Positions 1 through 8,686 of a stretch of 64,000 nucleotides of DNA are shown piece after piece. The stretch is taken from NCBI GenBank assembly GCA_022781925.1, contig JALESO010000032.1, forward strand, positions 29,445-93,444, written 5' to 3'. Under the pieces are notes generated by a model that saw only the letters and a list, made by a program, of their open reading frames with translations, ran no database searches and was not told where the DNA came from. Position 1 is the stretch's first letter, and every line of letters begins with the position of its first letter. The DNA comes from Lachnospiraceae bacterium (lineage in GTDB: Bacteria > Bacillota > Clostridia > Lachnospirales > Lachnospiraceae). Both the position numbers and the translations under genes were made by a program.

Positions 1-1651
1 CATGAGCCGCATGCTGATCGATCATATAAAACTGATCCTGATATTCCACCAGCCAGTACGTCTCAAACAGCTGTCCGATGATGCGTTGCTGTGGTCTGGC
101 CTGTTTCGAGAGAAGCTTCCATTCCTGCTGATCCGCCAGATCGATGCCTCCGGAGACGGCTGTATCCGATGCCTGCTGATCCTGCGCTTTCTGCTCCGCT
201 GTCTCAAACAAGGTCTGCTGTACCGCAGTCTCTGTCACATGCTCCTTCTCCGGATGTGTCATCTGTCCCGGTTCTGACAATCCTTCCTCTGTCGGCTGCT
301 CTGTATTCACACGCCCTGTGAACAATATAGCGTCGTCTTTTTCCTGTTTCTGTTCTTCTATGGAAACAGAATTTTCTTTAGGAAACGGGTTCTGCTCTCG
401 TGAAACAGATGCTTTCTGTTCCGTCTCATAGGCGATTTTCTCATGCAGTGCAGATGCTTCCCCTGCTGCATCTGATTCTGGGAATCTGGTCTCCGGTCTG
501 TTTCGATCCGGATATTTCCGCTCATAGGGGCTGTCCTTTGCCACCGCTGCCCGAAGCCGTTCCAGACGTTTCTGTTCAAAAGGCTCCGGTGCTTCCTGTG
601 GCTGGATCTGCGACCGTTTTTCCAGTTTTTTCTCTTCATGGACTGCAACTTTCGGAATCAATTCACTCTCCCGCAGCCGCGTCGCCAACAATGCCACCAG
701 TTGCTGATAGAGGATCTCTCCGTTGAAAAAACGCAGTTCCATCTTGTTCGGATGCACATTGACATCCACCAGCGTACCGTCCAGGGAAATCGTCAGCACC
801 GTAAACGGATATTTGTGCTGCATCATAAATCCCCGGTAACCATCCTCCAGTGCCTTTGCGATCAGTGTACTTTTGATGTATCGTCCGTTAATAAAATAAC
901 TTTCAAAATTCCGGTTGCCCCTTGCAATGATCGGCTTACCGACATAGCCATCCACAGAAAATCCCTCGTATTCCCCGTGAACTTCCAGCAGATTCGCCGC
1001 AATATCTCTTCCATAAATGTGATAAATGATATCTTTTAATTTTCCATTTCCGGAAGTATGCAGGCGGATCTGGCCGTTATTGATAAATTTAAAAGAGATC
1101 TCCGGGTGGGACAGCGCCATACGCTCCATCAGGTCATTGACATATCCTGCCTCCGTCTGGGCGGACTTCAGGAATTTACGCCGCACCGGAGTATTATAAA
1201 ACAGATTTTTCACCAGAAATGTCGTTCCATTCGGCGCACCGATCTCTTCCAGTGAAACTTCTTTGCCACCTTCGATCAGATATCTGCTGCCGGTAAACTG
1301 CTCCGGTGTCTTTGTAATCAGCTCCACCTGTGCCACTGCCGCGATACTGGACAGAGCCTCTCCACGGAATCCCAGAGACGCGATCCTCACCAGATCCTCT
1401 ACTTTACGGATCTTGCTGGTGGAATGACGGTAAAAAGCAATGGGAATCTGTGCAGCCTCGATGCCGCATCCGTTATCGGTAATACGGATCAGGGATGTGC
1501 CCCCCTCCTTGATCTCCACCGTAATGGCTGTCGCCTTGGCATCGATGGCATTTTCCACCAGCTCCTTCACAACGGAAGAAGGTCGCTCCACGACCTCTCC
1601 GGCTGCGATCTTATCTATTGTCTGTTCATCTAATACTTCTATCTGTGGCAT
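1..1651 (-). CDS. mutL: DNA mismatch repair protein MutL, C-terminus cut by window edge
   Basis: MutL is the ATPase that couples MutS mismatch recognition to strand incision. About 550 residues are visible. The N-terminal GHKL ATPase is clear: an ENAIDA motif near residue 33, DNGCGI near residue 59 and GFRGEAL near residue 93. From about residue 335 to the edge the protein is a polar linker rich in Glu, Gln, Lys and Pro, and the C-terminal dimerisation/endonuclease domain must lie outside the window. The ATG has a GGAGG five bases upstream, and that Shine-Dalgarno begins within the TAG stop codon of mutS, so translation is probably coupled. The gene is in the expected mutS-mutL order. Confidence 0.95.
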   Translation of the reverse strand, partial: MPQIEVLDEQTIDKIAAGEVVERPSSVVKELVENAIDAKATAITVEIKEGGTSLIRITDNGCGIEAAQIPIAFYRHSTSKIRKVEDLVRIASLGFRGEALSSIAAVAQVELITKTPEQFTGSRYLIEGGKEVSLEEIGAPNGTTFLVKNLFYNTPVRRKFLKSAQTEAGYVNDLMERMALSHPEISFKFINNGQIRLHTSGNGKLKDIIYHIYGRDIAANLLEVHGEYEGFSVDGYVGKPIIARGNRNFESYFINGRYIKSTLIAKALEDGYRGFMMQHKYPFTVLTISLDGTLVDVNVHPNKMELRFFNGEILYQQLVALLATRLRESELIPKVAVHEEKKLEKRSQIQPQEAPEPFEQKRLERLRAAVAKDSPYERKYPDRNRPETRFPESDAAGEASALHEKIAYETEQKASVSREQNPFPKENSVSIEEQKQEKDDAILFTGRVNTEQPTEEGLSEPGQMTHPEKEHVTETAVQQTLFETAEQKAQDQQASDTAVSGGIDLADQQEWKLLSKQARPQQRIIGQLFETYWLVEYQDQFYMIDQHAAH

Positions 1652-1660
1652 ATGTGCCTC

Positions 1661-4318
1661 CTACCAGCGGTTTTTGATTTTATTCTGAATCTCATACAAT
1701 TTGTTCATCGCTTCAAATGGTGTCATATTCGTCAGATCGATCTCACGGATCTCATCAATGATATCATCATCTTTCACCGTGTCAAACAGTGACATCTGTG
1801 CCAGATCCACATCATCCGGATGCTTCTGTTTTGCCTTATGCTGGGCCGGTATCTCCGGAAGGTTCGCTGCCAGATTGCTCATATTGGCCCGCTCCAGTTC
1901 CTCACAGATGACTTTTGCCCGTTCAATGACCGGATCCGGAACCCCTGCCAGCTTTGCCACCTGGATACCGTAACTGCGGTCTGCACCACCGGATACGATC
2001 TTTCGCAGGAACACGATGTCATCGCCTTTTTCTTTTACCGCGATGCAGTAATTATTTACATTGGAAAGCTTGCCCTCCAGCTCTGTCAGTTCATGATAAT
2101 GTGTGGCAAACAGCGTCTTGGCTCCAAGGATCTTCGGATTACTGATGTATTCTACCACAGCCCACGCAATGGACAGGCCATCGATGGTACTGGTCCCCCT
2201 GCCAATCTCATCCAGGATCAGCAGACTGCTGCTGGTGGCGTTCCGCAGGATATTTGCCACCTCGTTCATTTCCACCATAAAGGTACTCTGCCCGGAGGCA
2301 AGATCATCCGATGCACCTACACGGGTAAAAATACGGTCCACGATACCGATATTCGCACTCTGTGCCGGGACAAAACTTCCGATCTGTGCCATCAGCACAA
2401 TTAATGCATTCTGACGCATATAAGTGGATTTTCCCGCCATATTCGGTCCGGTGATAATGGCGATCCGGTTGTTTTTGTTGTCCAGATAAGTATCGTTGGC
2501 AATAAACATATCGTTGTCGATCATTTTTTCCACCACCGGATGGCGGCCGCCTTTGATATCCAGAATGCCTTTTTCATTGATCTTCGGTCTCGCATAATCA
2601 CTCTGTTCTGCCACAACAGCCAGAGAGGCAAACACATCCAGCCCCGCAATGGCCTTTGCCGTATGCTGGATCCGTACCACCTGGTCGGCAATGGTGTTTC
2701 GGACCTGACAGAAAATATCATATTCCAGGGCTGTCAGCTTGTCTTCCGCACCAAGGATCGTCTCCTCCAGTTCCTTCAGTTCCGGTGTGATATAACGTTC
2801 CGCATTGGTCAGTGTCTGTTTTCTTGTATAATATTCCGGTACAAGATCCTTATAGGAATTCGTCACTTCCAGATAATAGCCGAATACTTTGTTGAATTTG
2901 ATCCGCAGATTTTTGATACCGGTCTTTTCCCGCTCTTCCTCTTCGATCTTTGCCAGCCAGGTCTTTCCCTCTGTCTTGGCATTCCGCAGATGATCCACCT
3001 GCTCATTATAACCGCTCTTGATCATACCTCCCTCACGGATGGAGATCGGCGGTTCTTCTTCAATGGAGGCGCAGATCAGTTCATAGATATCCTTCAGGTC
3101 ATCCAGCTGCTCATCCAGTTCCATCAACAGCGGACTTTGAAAATCCTGCAGCAGTGTCTTGATGGCCGGAAGCATTTCCAGAGAAGAACGGAATGCGATC
3201 AGATCTCTCGGATTGGCCGTCTGATACACCACCCGGCTGATCAGCCGTTCCAGATCATAGATCGGATTCAGATATTCCCGCAGTTCTTCCCGTCCGATCA
3301 TATTGCCTTTCAGTTCTTCCACCGCGTCCAGTCTCGCCTCGATCTGCTTTTTGTCAATCAGGGGCTGTTCCAGATAAGCACGAAGCAGCCGGGCTCCCAT
3401 AGCTGTCTTTGTCTTGTCCAGTACCCAGAGCAGGGAACCACGTTTCTGTTTTTCCCGCAGCGTCTCCACCAGTTCCAGATTCCGTCTGGTAGAACTGTCC
3501 AGCACCATGAATTTTCCGGTGGAATACGGCTCGATGGTGGTCATATGATCCAGTGTCGTCTTCTGTGTCTCATACAGATATTTCAAAAGCGCACCTGCTG
3601 CGATCACACCGCAGTTATAATCCGCCAGTCCCAGTCCGTCCAAAGAAGCCACATGAAAATGCTCCCGCAGCGTAGTTGCCGCAAGTTCATCCCCGAAATA
3701 CCAGGCATCCAGCGAATAGATCGTGATGCCAAGTCTGTGCCGCAGATCTTCCAGATCAATACCGCTCACAAAAAATGCCTCGTTTGATACGATCTCGGAA
3801 GGCATGTATTTGCTGATTTCATCCAGAAGCTTCCGTTCGGAATCCAGTTCAGTCACATAATAAGCGCCTGTGGTGACGTCTGCCACGGACACTCCGTATT
3901 TATTGTCCACATACACCACACACATGATGTAATTATTTTTTGTCTCATCCAGGGCATAGGTATCCAGATTGGTACCCGGTGTCACGATCCTGGTCACTTC
4001 CCGCTTCACAAGCCCCTTTGCCTGTTTCGGGTCCTCCACCTGCTCACAGATAGCCACTTTATAACCCTTGGACACCAGTTTGTTAAGGTATCCTTCCACC
4101 GCATGGAACGGAACCCCGCACATCGGTGCGCGCTCTTTCAGACCGCAGCTTTTTCCGGTCAGCGTAATCTCCAGTTCCTTGGATGCGGTCAGGGCATCCT
4201 CAAAAAACATTTCATAAAAATCACCCAGACGGTAAAACAGGATACAGTCTTTGTACTCCTGCTTTGTCTCCATATATTTCTGCATCATGGGTGTCAGTTC
4301 ATCTATATTTATCTCCAT
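1661..4318 (-). CDS. mutS: DNA mismatch repair protein MutS
   Basis: MutS recognises mismatches and small loops and recruits MutL. The 885-residue length is normal for the family. Visible elements are the mismatch-contacting DFYEMF motif near residue 33, the clamp/lever helices in the middle, the Walker A GPNMAGKS near residue 622, the Walker B/signature DEIGRGTST near residue 701 and the ATHYHEL motif near residue 741. The start codon follows the stop of the upstream flavoprotein gene with no gap, and its Shine-Dalgarno (AGGAG) lies inside the end of that gene, so the two are probably coupled. mutL follows immediately downstream. Confidence 0.98.
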   Translation of the reverse strand: MEINIDELTPMMQKYMETKQEYKDCILFYRLGDFYEMFFEDALTASKELEITLTGKSCGLKERAPMCGVPFHAVEGYLNKLVSKGYKVAICEQVEDPKQAKGLVKREVTRIVTPGTNLDTYALDETKNNYIMCVVYVDNKYGVSVADVTTGAYYVTELDSERKLLDEISKYMPSEIVSNEAFFVSGIDLEDLRHRLGITIYSLDAWYFGDELAATTLREHFHVASLDGLGLADYNCGVIAAGALLKYLYETQKTTLDHMTTIEPYSTGKFMVLDSSTRRNLELVETLREKQKRGSLLWVLDKTKTAMGARLLRAYLEQPLIDKKQIEARLDAVEELKGNMIGREELREYLNPIYDLERLISRVVYQTANPRDLIAFRSSLEMLPAIKTLLQDFQSPLLMELDEQLDDLKDIYELICASIEEEPPISIREGGMIKSGYNEQVDHLRNAKTEGKTWLAKIEEEEREKTGIKNLRIKFNKVFGYYLEVTNSYKDLVPEYYTRKQTLTNAERYITPELKELEETILGAEDKLTALEYDIFCQVRNTIADQVVRIQHTAKAIAGLDVFASLAVVAEQSDYARPKINEKGILDIKGGRHPVVEKMIDNDMFIANDTYLDNKNNRIAIITGPNMAGKSTYMRQNALIVLMAQIGSFVPAQSANIGIVDRIFTRVGASDDLASGQSTFMVEMNEVANILRNATSSSLLILDEIGRGTSTIDGLSIAWAVVEYISNPKILGAKTLFATHYHELTELEGKLSNVNNYCIAVKEKGDDIVFLRKIVSGGADRSYGIQVAKLAGVPDPVIERAKVICEELERANMSNLAANLPEIPAQHKAKQKHPDDVDLAQMSLFDTVKDDDIIDEIREIDLTNMTPFEAMNKLYEIQNKIKNRW

Positions 4319-5920
4319 TTATTTCATCTCCTGCTGTATCACTGCCTCCGCCACTTTCAGTCCGTCCATGGCAGCTGACATAATACCTCCCGCATAACCG
4401 GCACCCTCGCCGCATGGGTATAAGCCACGGATCTCACTCTGAAAGCTTTCGTCTCTGTGGATCCGCACCGGGGAGGATGTCCGGCTCTCCACACCGGTCA
4501 GTATGCTGTCATCCCGGTTAAAGCCACGGATCTTCCGTCCAAAGGACTCCATTCCTTCACAGAACGCCTCATTGACTGCTTCCGGAAACAGCGTCCGCAG
4601 ATTGGCAAAGGCATGCTGTCCCTTTACGCAGCTTTCAAAGGAACCATAACCGGTACTTTTTCTGTTTTCTTTAAAATCCACATACAACTGCTGTGGTACT
4701 TTTCCCTCTGCCAGTTGCCATGCTGTCTCTTCCAGTCTTCGCTGAAACATCACACCGGAAAGTGGATGTTGGGGATCCGGGAAATCCTCCGGTGTCACGG
4801 AAATAATGATGGCACTGTTGGCATTTTTGCTGTCACGGCTGCGGTAACTCATGCCGTTGACTGCCAGCCGTCCCTCCTCGGAAGACGCATTCACCACATA
4901 TCCTCCCGGACACATGCAGAAAGAATACACCCCTCTTCCATTGGAAGCCTGATGCGTCACCTTGTAGGCAGCTGTCGGAAGCAGCTTCATATCCGCTCCG
5001 CTGCCATACTGGCTCTCGTTGATCATATTCTGTGGGTGTTCCACACGCATTCCCACCGCAAAGGATTTTGCCGCCATCGGAATCTGCCGCTCGTACAGCA
5101 TCTCAAAAGTATCTCTGGCACTGTGGCCAATGGCAAGGATCACACCGGATACCGGTTTCCATTCTCTGTGATTCAACTCTATCTCAGAAATCTGTCCGCC
5201 TTCTGTATGTAAATCTGTCACTTTTGTAGAAAAATGAAAGGATCCTCCCAACCGGATGATTTCCTGCCGCATCCGACTGATCACATCCCGCAACACATCC
5301 GTTCCCACATGAGGTTTCGCCACATACAGGATATCCTCCGGCGCGCCAAACTTCACAAAGGTTTCCAGCACATAACGGCTGCGTCCGAATTTATCTTTCA
5401 CTAATGTATTCAGTTTTCCATCCGAAAAGGAACCGGCACCGCCCTCGCCAAACTGCACGTTTGACTCCGGATCCAGTACGCCCCCGTTCCAGAACGCTTC
5501 CACATCCTGCTGCCGCTCTTCTACCGCCTTGCCCCGCTCATAAATCTGCGGACAGTAACCGCACTGAGCCAGCAGATAGGCTGCAAACAGTCCCGCCGGT
5601 CCTGCTCCGATCACTGCAATATTCTTTTTCTCTTCCACAGGCAGTGCCGTCTTTTTCGGGATCTGATAGATCACCGGCCGGATCTCCTGCACATGCGCAT
5701 GATTCTTCCGAATCTTCTGATGCTCGTCCACCACCAGCTGCACCGTATAAATATAACTGAGAGCATCCTTTTTTCTGGCATCCACCGACTGTTTCATGAT
5801 CTGCATGGACTGTACTTTTTTCGTCGGAATCTGCGACAGCGCACATGCCTTCTGAAAAATCTCTTCTTTTGTATGTGCCAGCGGAACAGAAATCTGCGAC
5901 ACACGAATTACTTTATTCAT
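4319..5920 (-). CDS. FAD-dependent oxidoreductase, COG2509 family
   Basis: A 533-residue flavoprotein of the family annotated as uncharacterised FAD-dependent dehydrogenase; substrate unknown. About 95 N-terminal residues precede a dinucleotide-binding GAGPAG motif at residues 105-110. A second conserved patch near residue 170 (GGVLDPESNVQFGEGGAG) and a GEGAGYAGGI motif near the C-terminus fit FAD binding as in this family. The reading frame extends upstream to 6058, but the extension overlaps the neighbouring gene. The ATG at 5920, giving MNKVIRVSQ, matches the family's usual short N-terminus. It lies 16 bases after the stop of another flavoprotein gene and directly before mutS. Confidence 0.85.
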   Translation of the reverse strand: MNKVIRVSQISVPLAHTKEEIFQKACALSQIPTKKVQSMQIMKQSVDARKKDALSYIYTVQLVVDEHQKIRKNHAHVQEIRPVIYQIPKKTALPVEEKKNIAVIGAGPAGLFAAYLLAQCGYCPQIYERGKAVEERQQDVEAFWNGGVLDPESNVQFGEGGAGSFSDGKLNTLVKDKFGRSRYVLETFVKFGAPEDILYVAKPHVGTDVLRDVISRMRQEIIRLGGSFHFSTKVTDLHTEGGQISEIELNHREWKPVSGVILAIGHSARDTFEMLYERQIPMAAKSFAVGMRVEHPQNMINESQYGSGADMKLLPTAAYKVTHQASNGRGVYSFCMCPGGYVVNASSEEGRLAVNGMSYRSRDSKNANSAIIISVTPEDFPDPQHPLSGVMFQRRLEETAWQLAEGKVPQQLYVDFKENRKSTGYGSFESCVKGQHAFANLRTLFPEAVNEAFCEGMESFGRKIRGFNRDDSILTGVESRTSSPVRIHRDESFQSEIRGLYPCGEGAGYAGGIMSAAMDGLKVAEAVIQQEMK

Positions 5921-5936
5921 ACAATTCTCCAAGTTC

Positions 5937-7181
5937 TTATATTTTCTCAGCTGCCGCCCTTCCGGCCACAGCACCGCTGGACCATGCCCACTGGAGGTTA
6001 TACCCTCCGCACATGCCGTCCACATCCACCAACTCTCCTGCGAAATACAGCCCCGCAACCCGGTCTGACTCCATCTGTTCCGTCAGTTCCGTCACAGGGA
6101 TTCCGCCACAGGTAACCTGCGCAAACTGAAAACCACGCACACCGGTCACCGGAAGTTTTACCTGTTTCAGCAGATGTGCAAACTCCCGCAGCAGCTGTCG
6201 GTTCTTTGCTTCCGGTATCGAAGCGATCTTACGTTCTCCCAGATGCTTCTGCCCGCAGAGCATACCGGCAATTTTTTCATTTACCACACCGGACAGCAGC
6301 ATTTTCCAGCTTTCTTCCGCAGAAGCAGTATCCAGCTGCTGTTTCAGAAACTCCCGCAGTTTTTCTTCCGTATATTCCGGTACAAAGTCGATGGCGGCTG
6401 ATACATGTCGCTGTTCATTCAGGGCAATCGCTGCATAGCGACTCACCTGAAAGACCGGGATTCCGGAAATTCCATAATCTGCCATTTGCACTTCTCCGGT
6501 ATCCTCTGCCACACAGGTTCCGTCCACATACAGTTTTATGGCAGCATCCGCCCGTACCCCGGAAGTTTCCTTTAACCAGTTTGCTTCTGCCATCAGTGCA
6601 GTCAGAGCCGGCAACGGTGTATTCACGGTATGGCCGAAAGATTTTGCATAAATATATCCGCTTCCGTCGCTTCCGGTTTTCGGTGATGCCATACCGCCGG
6701 TGGCAAGGATACAGCGGGCAGCAAAAAAACTGCCGCTTTTTGTATCAAAGGAAAAGCCTTTTTCCTCCCGGCAGATTTTCCGGATCCCGATGCCATTATG
6801 TATCTCAATCCCCAGCTTTTCTGTCTGCCGCAGCAATGTATTCCGAATGGCAGCTGCCTGTCCGCTTCTCGGATAGCAATATCCCTGCCGGTCTCTGGTC
6901 ATCACACCAAGGTTCTGAAAAAATGCGATCGCATCCTCTGCGGAAAACTGTTCTAATATATGCAATACAAAGGCAGGGGTATCGCATCGATAATAGCTCT
7001 CCCCCTGCATCAGATTCGTAAAATTGCATTTTCCATTTCCTGTTGCCAGGATCTTTTTGCCGGACATTTCATGATGATCCAGGATTGCCGTATGTGCTCC
7101 CCCGGATGCAGCATGAATCGCAGCCATCAGACCGGCTGCGCCTCCGCCAACTACAATTACATCATATGTTTTCTGTTTCAC
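5937..7181 (-). CDS. NAD(P)/FAD-dependent oxidoreductase, HI0933/BaiN-like family
   Basis: A 414-residue flavoprotein of the HI0933 family (COG2081). Members include BaiN, which acts in bile-acid dehydroxylation in some Clostridia, but most have no known substrate, and nothing nearby points to bile-acid metabolism. An FAD-binding GGGAAG motif is at residues 12-17, a LATGGMASPKTGSDG stretch lies mid-protein, and a GELVDVDGMCGGYNLQWAWSSG motif typical of the family is near the C-terminus. The start codon has a plausible AAGGAG-type site just upstream. The gene precedes another flavoprotein gene by 16 bases and is probably co-transcribed with it and mutSL. Confidence 0.85.
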   Translation of the reverse strand: MKQKTYDVIVVGGGAAGLMAAIHAASGGAHTAILDHHEMSGKKILATGNGKCNFTNLMQGESYYRCDTPAFVLHILEQFSAEDAIAFFQNLGVMTRDRQGYCYPRSGQAAAIRNTLLRQTEKLGIEIHNGIGIRKICREEKGFSFDTKSGSFFAARCILATGGMASPKTGSDGSGYIYAKSFGHTVNTPLPALTALMAEANWLKETSGVRADAAIKLYVDGTCVAEDTGEVQMADYGISGIPVFQVSRYAAIALNEQRHVSAAIDFVPEYTEEKLREFLKQQLDTASAEESWKMLLSGVVNEKIAGMLCGQKHLGERKIASIPEAKNRQLLREFAHLLKQVKLPVTGVRGFQFAQVTCGGIPVTELTEQMESDRVAGLYFAGELVDVDGMCGGYNLQWAWSSGAVAGRAAAEKI

Positions 7182-7192
7182 AAAAACTCCTT

Positions 7193-8092
7193 TTACTTAT
7201 CCTCTTCAAAAAATTTCAAAATTTCCTTCGTCATCTCATCGGTATCATCTTCCGGCTGTACATCCCCGGCCATCTCCCTGGAAGATGCCTGTAACTTTTC
7301 TGTATGCTCCGATCTCTTACCCGGATTTTTTCCTGTTTCTTTCAAACTATCAGTATTTTCCCTGGTTGAACTATGCTGTTCTCTCTTTCGGGAAGCGGTC
7401 TTCTTATCCTCGGACCGTTCCTCCGTTTTTTTATGCTCAGATGTTTGTTTCTCAGATTCGGAATCGTCCTTATTTTCGTTTTTCTCATCCGGCGCATCAC
7501 TGTTCTGTCTCTGCTCCACAGGACGGACCCGTCTGCTCGCACGGATCGCAAATACCAGATAAAGCGGACTGATCAGGTCAATGACGCCATCCGCAATCAG
7601 CAGATAATAGATCACATCTTTGTACTGGGATACTTTTCCGCCCGGATTTAAAATCACAAAAATCGCCACCGCCAGAAATGCCAGTGCGATCAGCAGAAAA
7701 ACAAACCATCCTGCGTTATGGATACTCTTGAGATCCACTGCATTCTGCAACTTGATCACTGCGGTCAGTAAAATGCAGACACCGAGGAACAGTGAAAAAT
7801 ACACTGCGATCTCATTGGTCCGTACCAGCATGAGCACACCGATCAGCACGCAGAGTACACCGGCGGAAAATCCGTATTTACCGATATCCCGGTAACTTCC
7901 CGTCAGGAAATATTTCACGATCATGATAATTCCAAACACCACAAAAATGGCACCTGCGATATAGATAATATAAATTTCCTTAAACTGTGGAACGAATTCC
8001 ATGGCAAGACCAAATAAAATATAGATAATGGCAATGCCGATGATCATACCGGTCCCCAGTCCGATTCCCTTTTGTTTTTTCTCTGCTTTCAT
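7193..8092 (-). CDS. DUF308 (HdeD-like) membrane protein with charged C-terminal tail
   Basis: About 299 residues. Roughly the first 210 contain six hydrophobic segments typical of the HdeD/DUF308 family, small membrane proteins of unclear function linked to acid stress in enteric bacteria. The last 85 residues are highly charged and low in complexity (Glu, Lys, Ser, Asp), probably a disordered cytoplasmic tail. The frame is open up to 8185, but the ATG at 8092 has a GGAGGG a few bases upstream and gives the usual N-terminus before the first membrane segment. It ends 11 bases before the next flavoprotein gene. Function is not predictable from the sequence. Confidence 0.75.
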   Translation of the reverse strand: MKAEKKQKGIGLGTGMIIGIAIIYILFGLAMEFVPQFKEIYIIYIAGAIFVVFGIIMIVKYFLTGSYRDIGKYGFSAGVLCVLIGVLMLVRTNEIAVYFSLFLGVCILLTAVIKLQNAVDLKSIHNAGWFVFLLIALAFLAVAIFVILNPGGKVSQYKDVIYYLLIADGVIDLISPLYLVFAIRASRRVRPVEQRQNSDAPDEKNENKDDSESEKQTSEHKKTEERSEDKKTASRKREQHSSTRENTDSLKETGKNPGKRSEHTEKLQASSREMAGDVQPEDDTDEMTKEILKFFEEDK

Positions 8093-8216
8093 CCTGCCCT
8101 CCAGAATCTGCAACCAGTCTGCAGGCGGCATCTTTGCGCCTGTGTGCTCCGTTGCGAAATCATTTCGTGGTTCAGTATAGCACAAGCCGCAGATTTTGAA
8201 AAGTCGTCAGTTTACA

Positions 8217-8633
8217 CTAACTCGAATAATTTTCCAGAAAGCTATACAGATTTTCCAATGAAGTAAAGGGAATCCCATCCAGTGCATCTTTTCTCAGATA
8301 TTCCGGCAGATCAGACACTTTCAGGCTTGTTTCAAAGTACAGCCGGTCCGTATCGCTGAAATAAACAGACAAATACGTTCCTGAGACTTTGACATAATAT
8401 TTTTCTTCTGACAGATTACTCATGCTTTCCACGGAATCTGTCCGGGAAGCATTCTTTTTTTCTTCCGTGGTGCTTTTCTGACTGTCCGCATCCTGCCCGG
8501 AGGCCGTCTGCACCGGTGCGGTATCTGCGTTAAGCTGGCTGCCGCCAAAATAAAAGCCGCTCCAGAATGCCGCCACCATGCAGATGGTACAAATCAAAAA
8601 AGAAATGCGAATCATACGTGTCTGTTTCATCAT
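8217..8633 (-). CDS. Small membrane-anchored protein with BofC-like C-terminal domain
   Basis: About 138 residues with one N-terminal membrane segment (residues 6-27), a polar Ser/Thr/Glu-rich linker, and a 60-residue C-terminal domain that starts with a Tyr-Tyr-Val-Lys strand and ends in a LENLYSFLENYSS helix. That pattern resembles the C-terminal domain of BofC, a forespore-secreted regulator of sigma-K processing in Bacillus. This is resemblance by eye and not proof. An ATG nine codons upstream is possible, but the chosen start has GGAG followed by TTTTT and then ATG. It lies between a flippase and a DUF308 gene on the same strand. Confidence 0.6.
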   Translation of the reverse strand: MMKQTRMIRISFLICTICMVAAFWSGFYFGGSQLNADTAPVQTASGQDADSQKSTTEEKKNASRTDSVESMSNLSEEKYYVKVSGTYLSVYFSDTDRLYFETSLKVSDLPEYLRKDALDGIPFTSLENLYSFLENYSS

Positions 8634-8686
8634 AAAAACTCCTTTTTTCGTAGTATTCACATTTCTTTTTGCTTTATTCAGTTTTT

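Noticed and set aside
2540..3787. 415-residue open frame on the plus strand
   Set aside because: It lies antisense to mutS, has no family resemblance, and is explained by the codon bias of the real gene on the other strand.
7342..7651. Several open frames on both strands over the charged tail of the DUF308 gene
   Set aside because: They arise from the low-complexity Glu/Lys codons of that tail and have no supporting signals.
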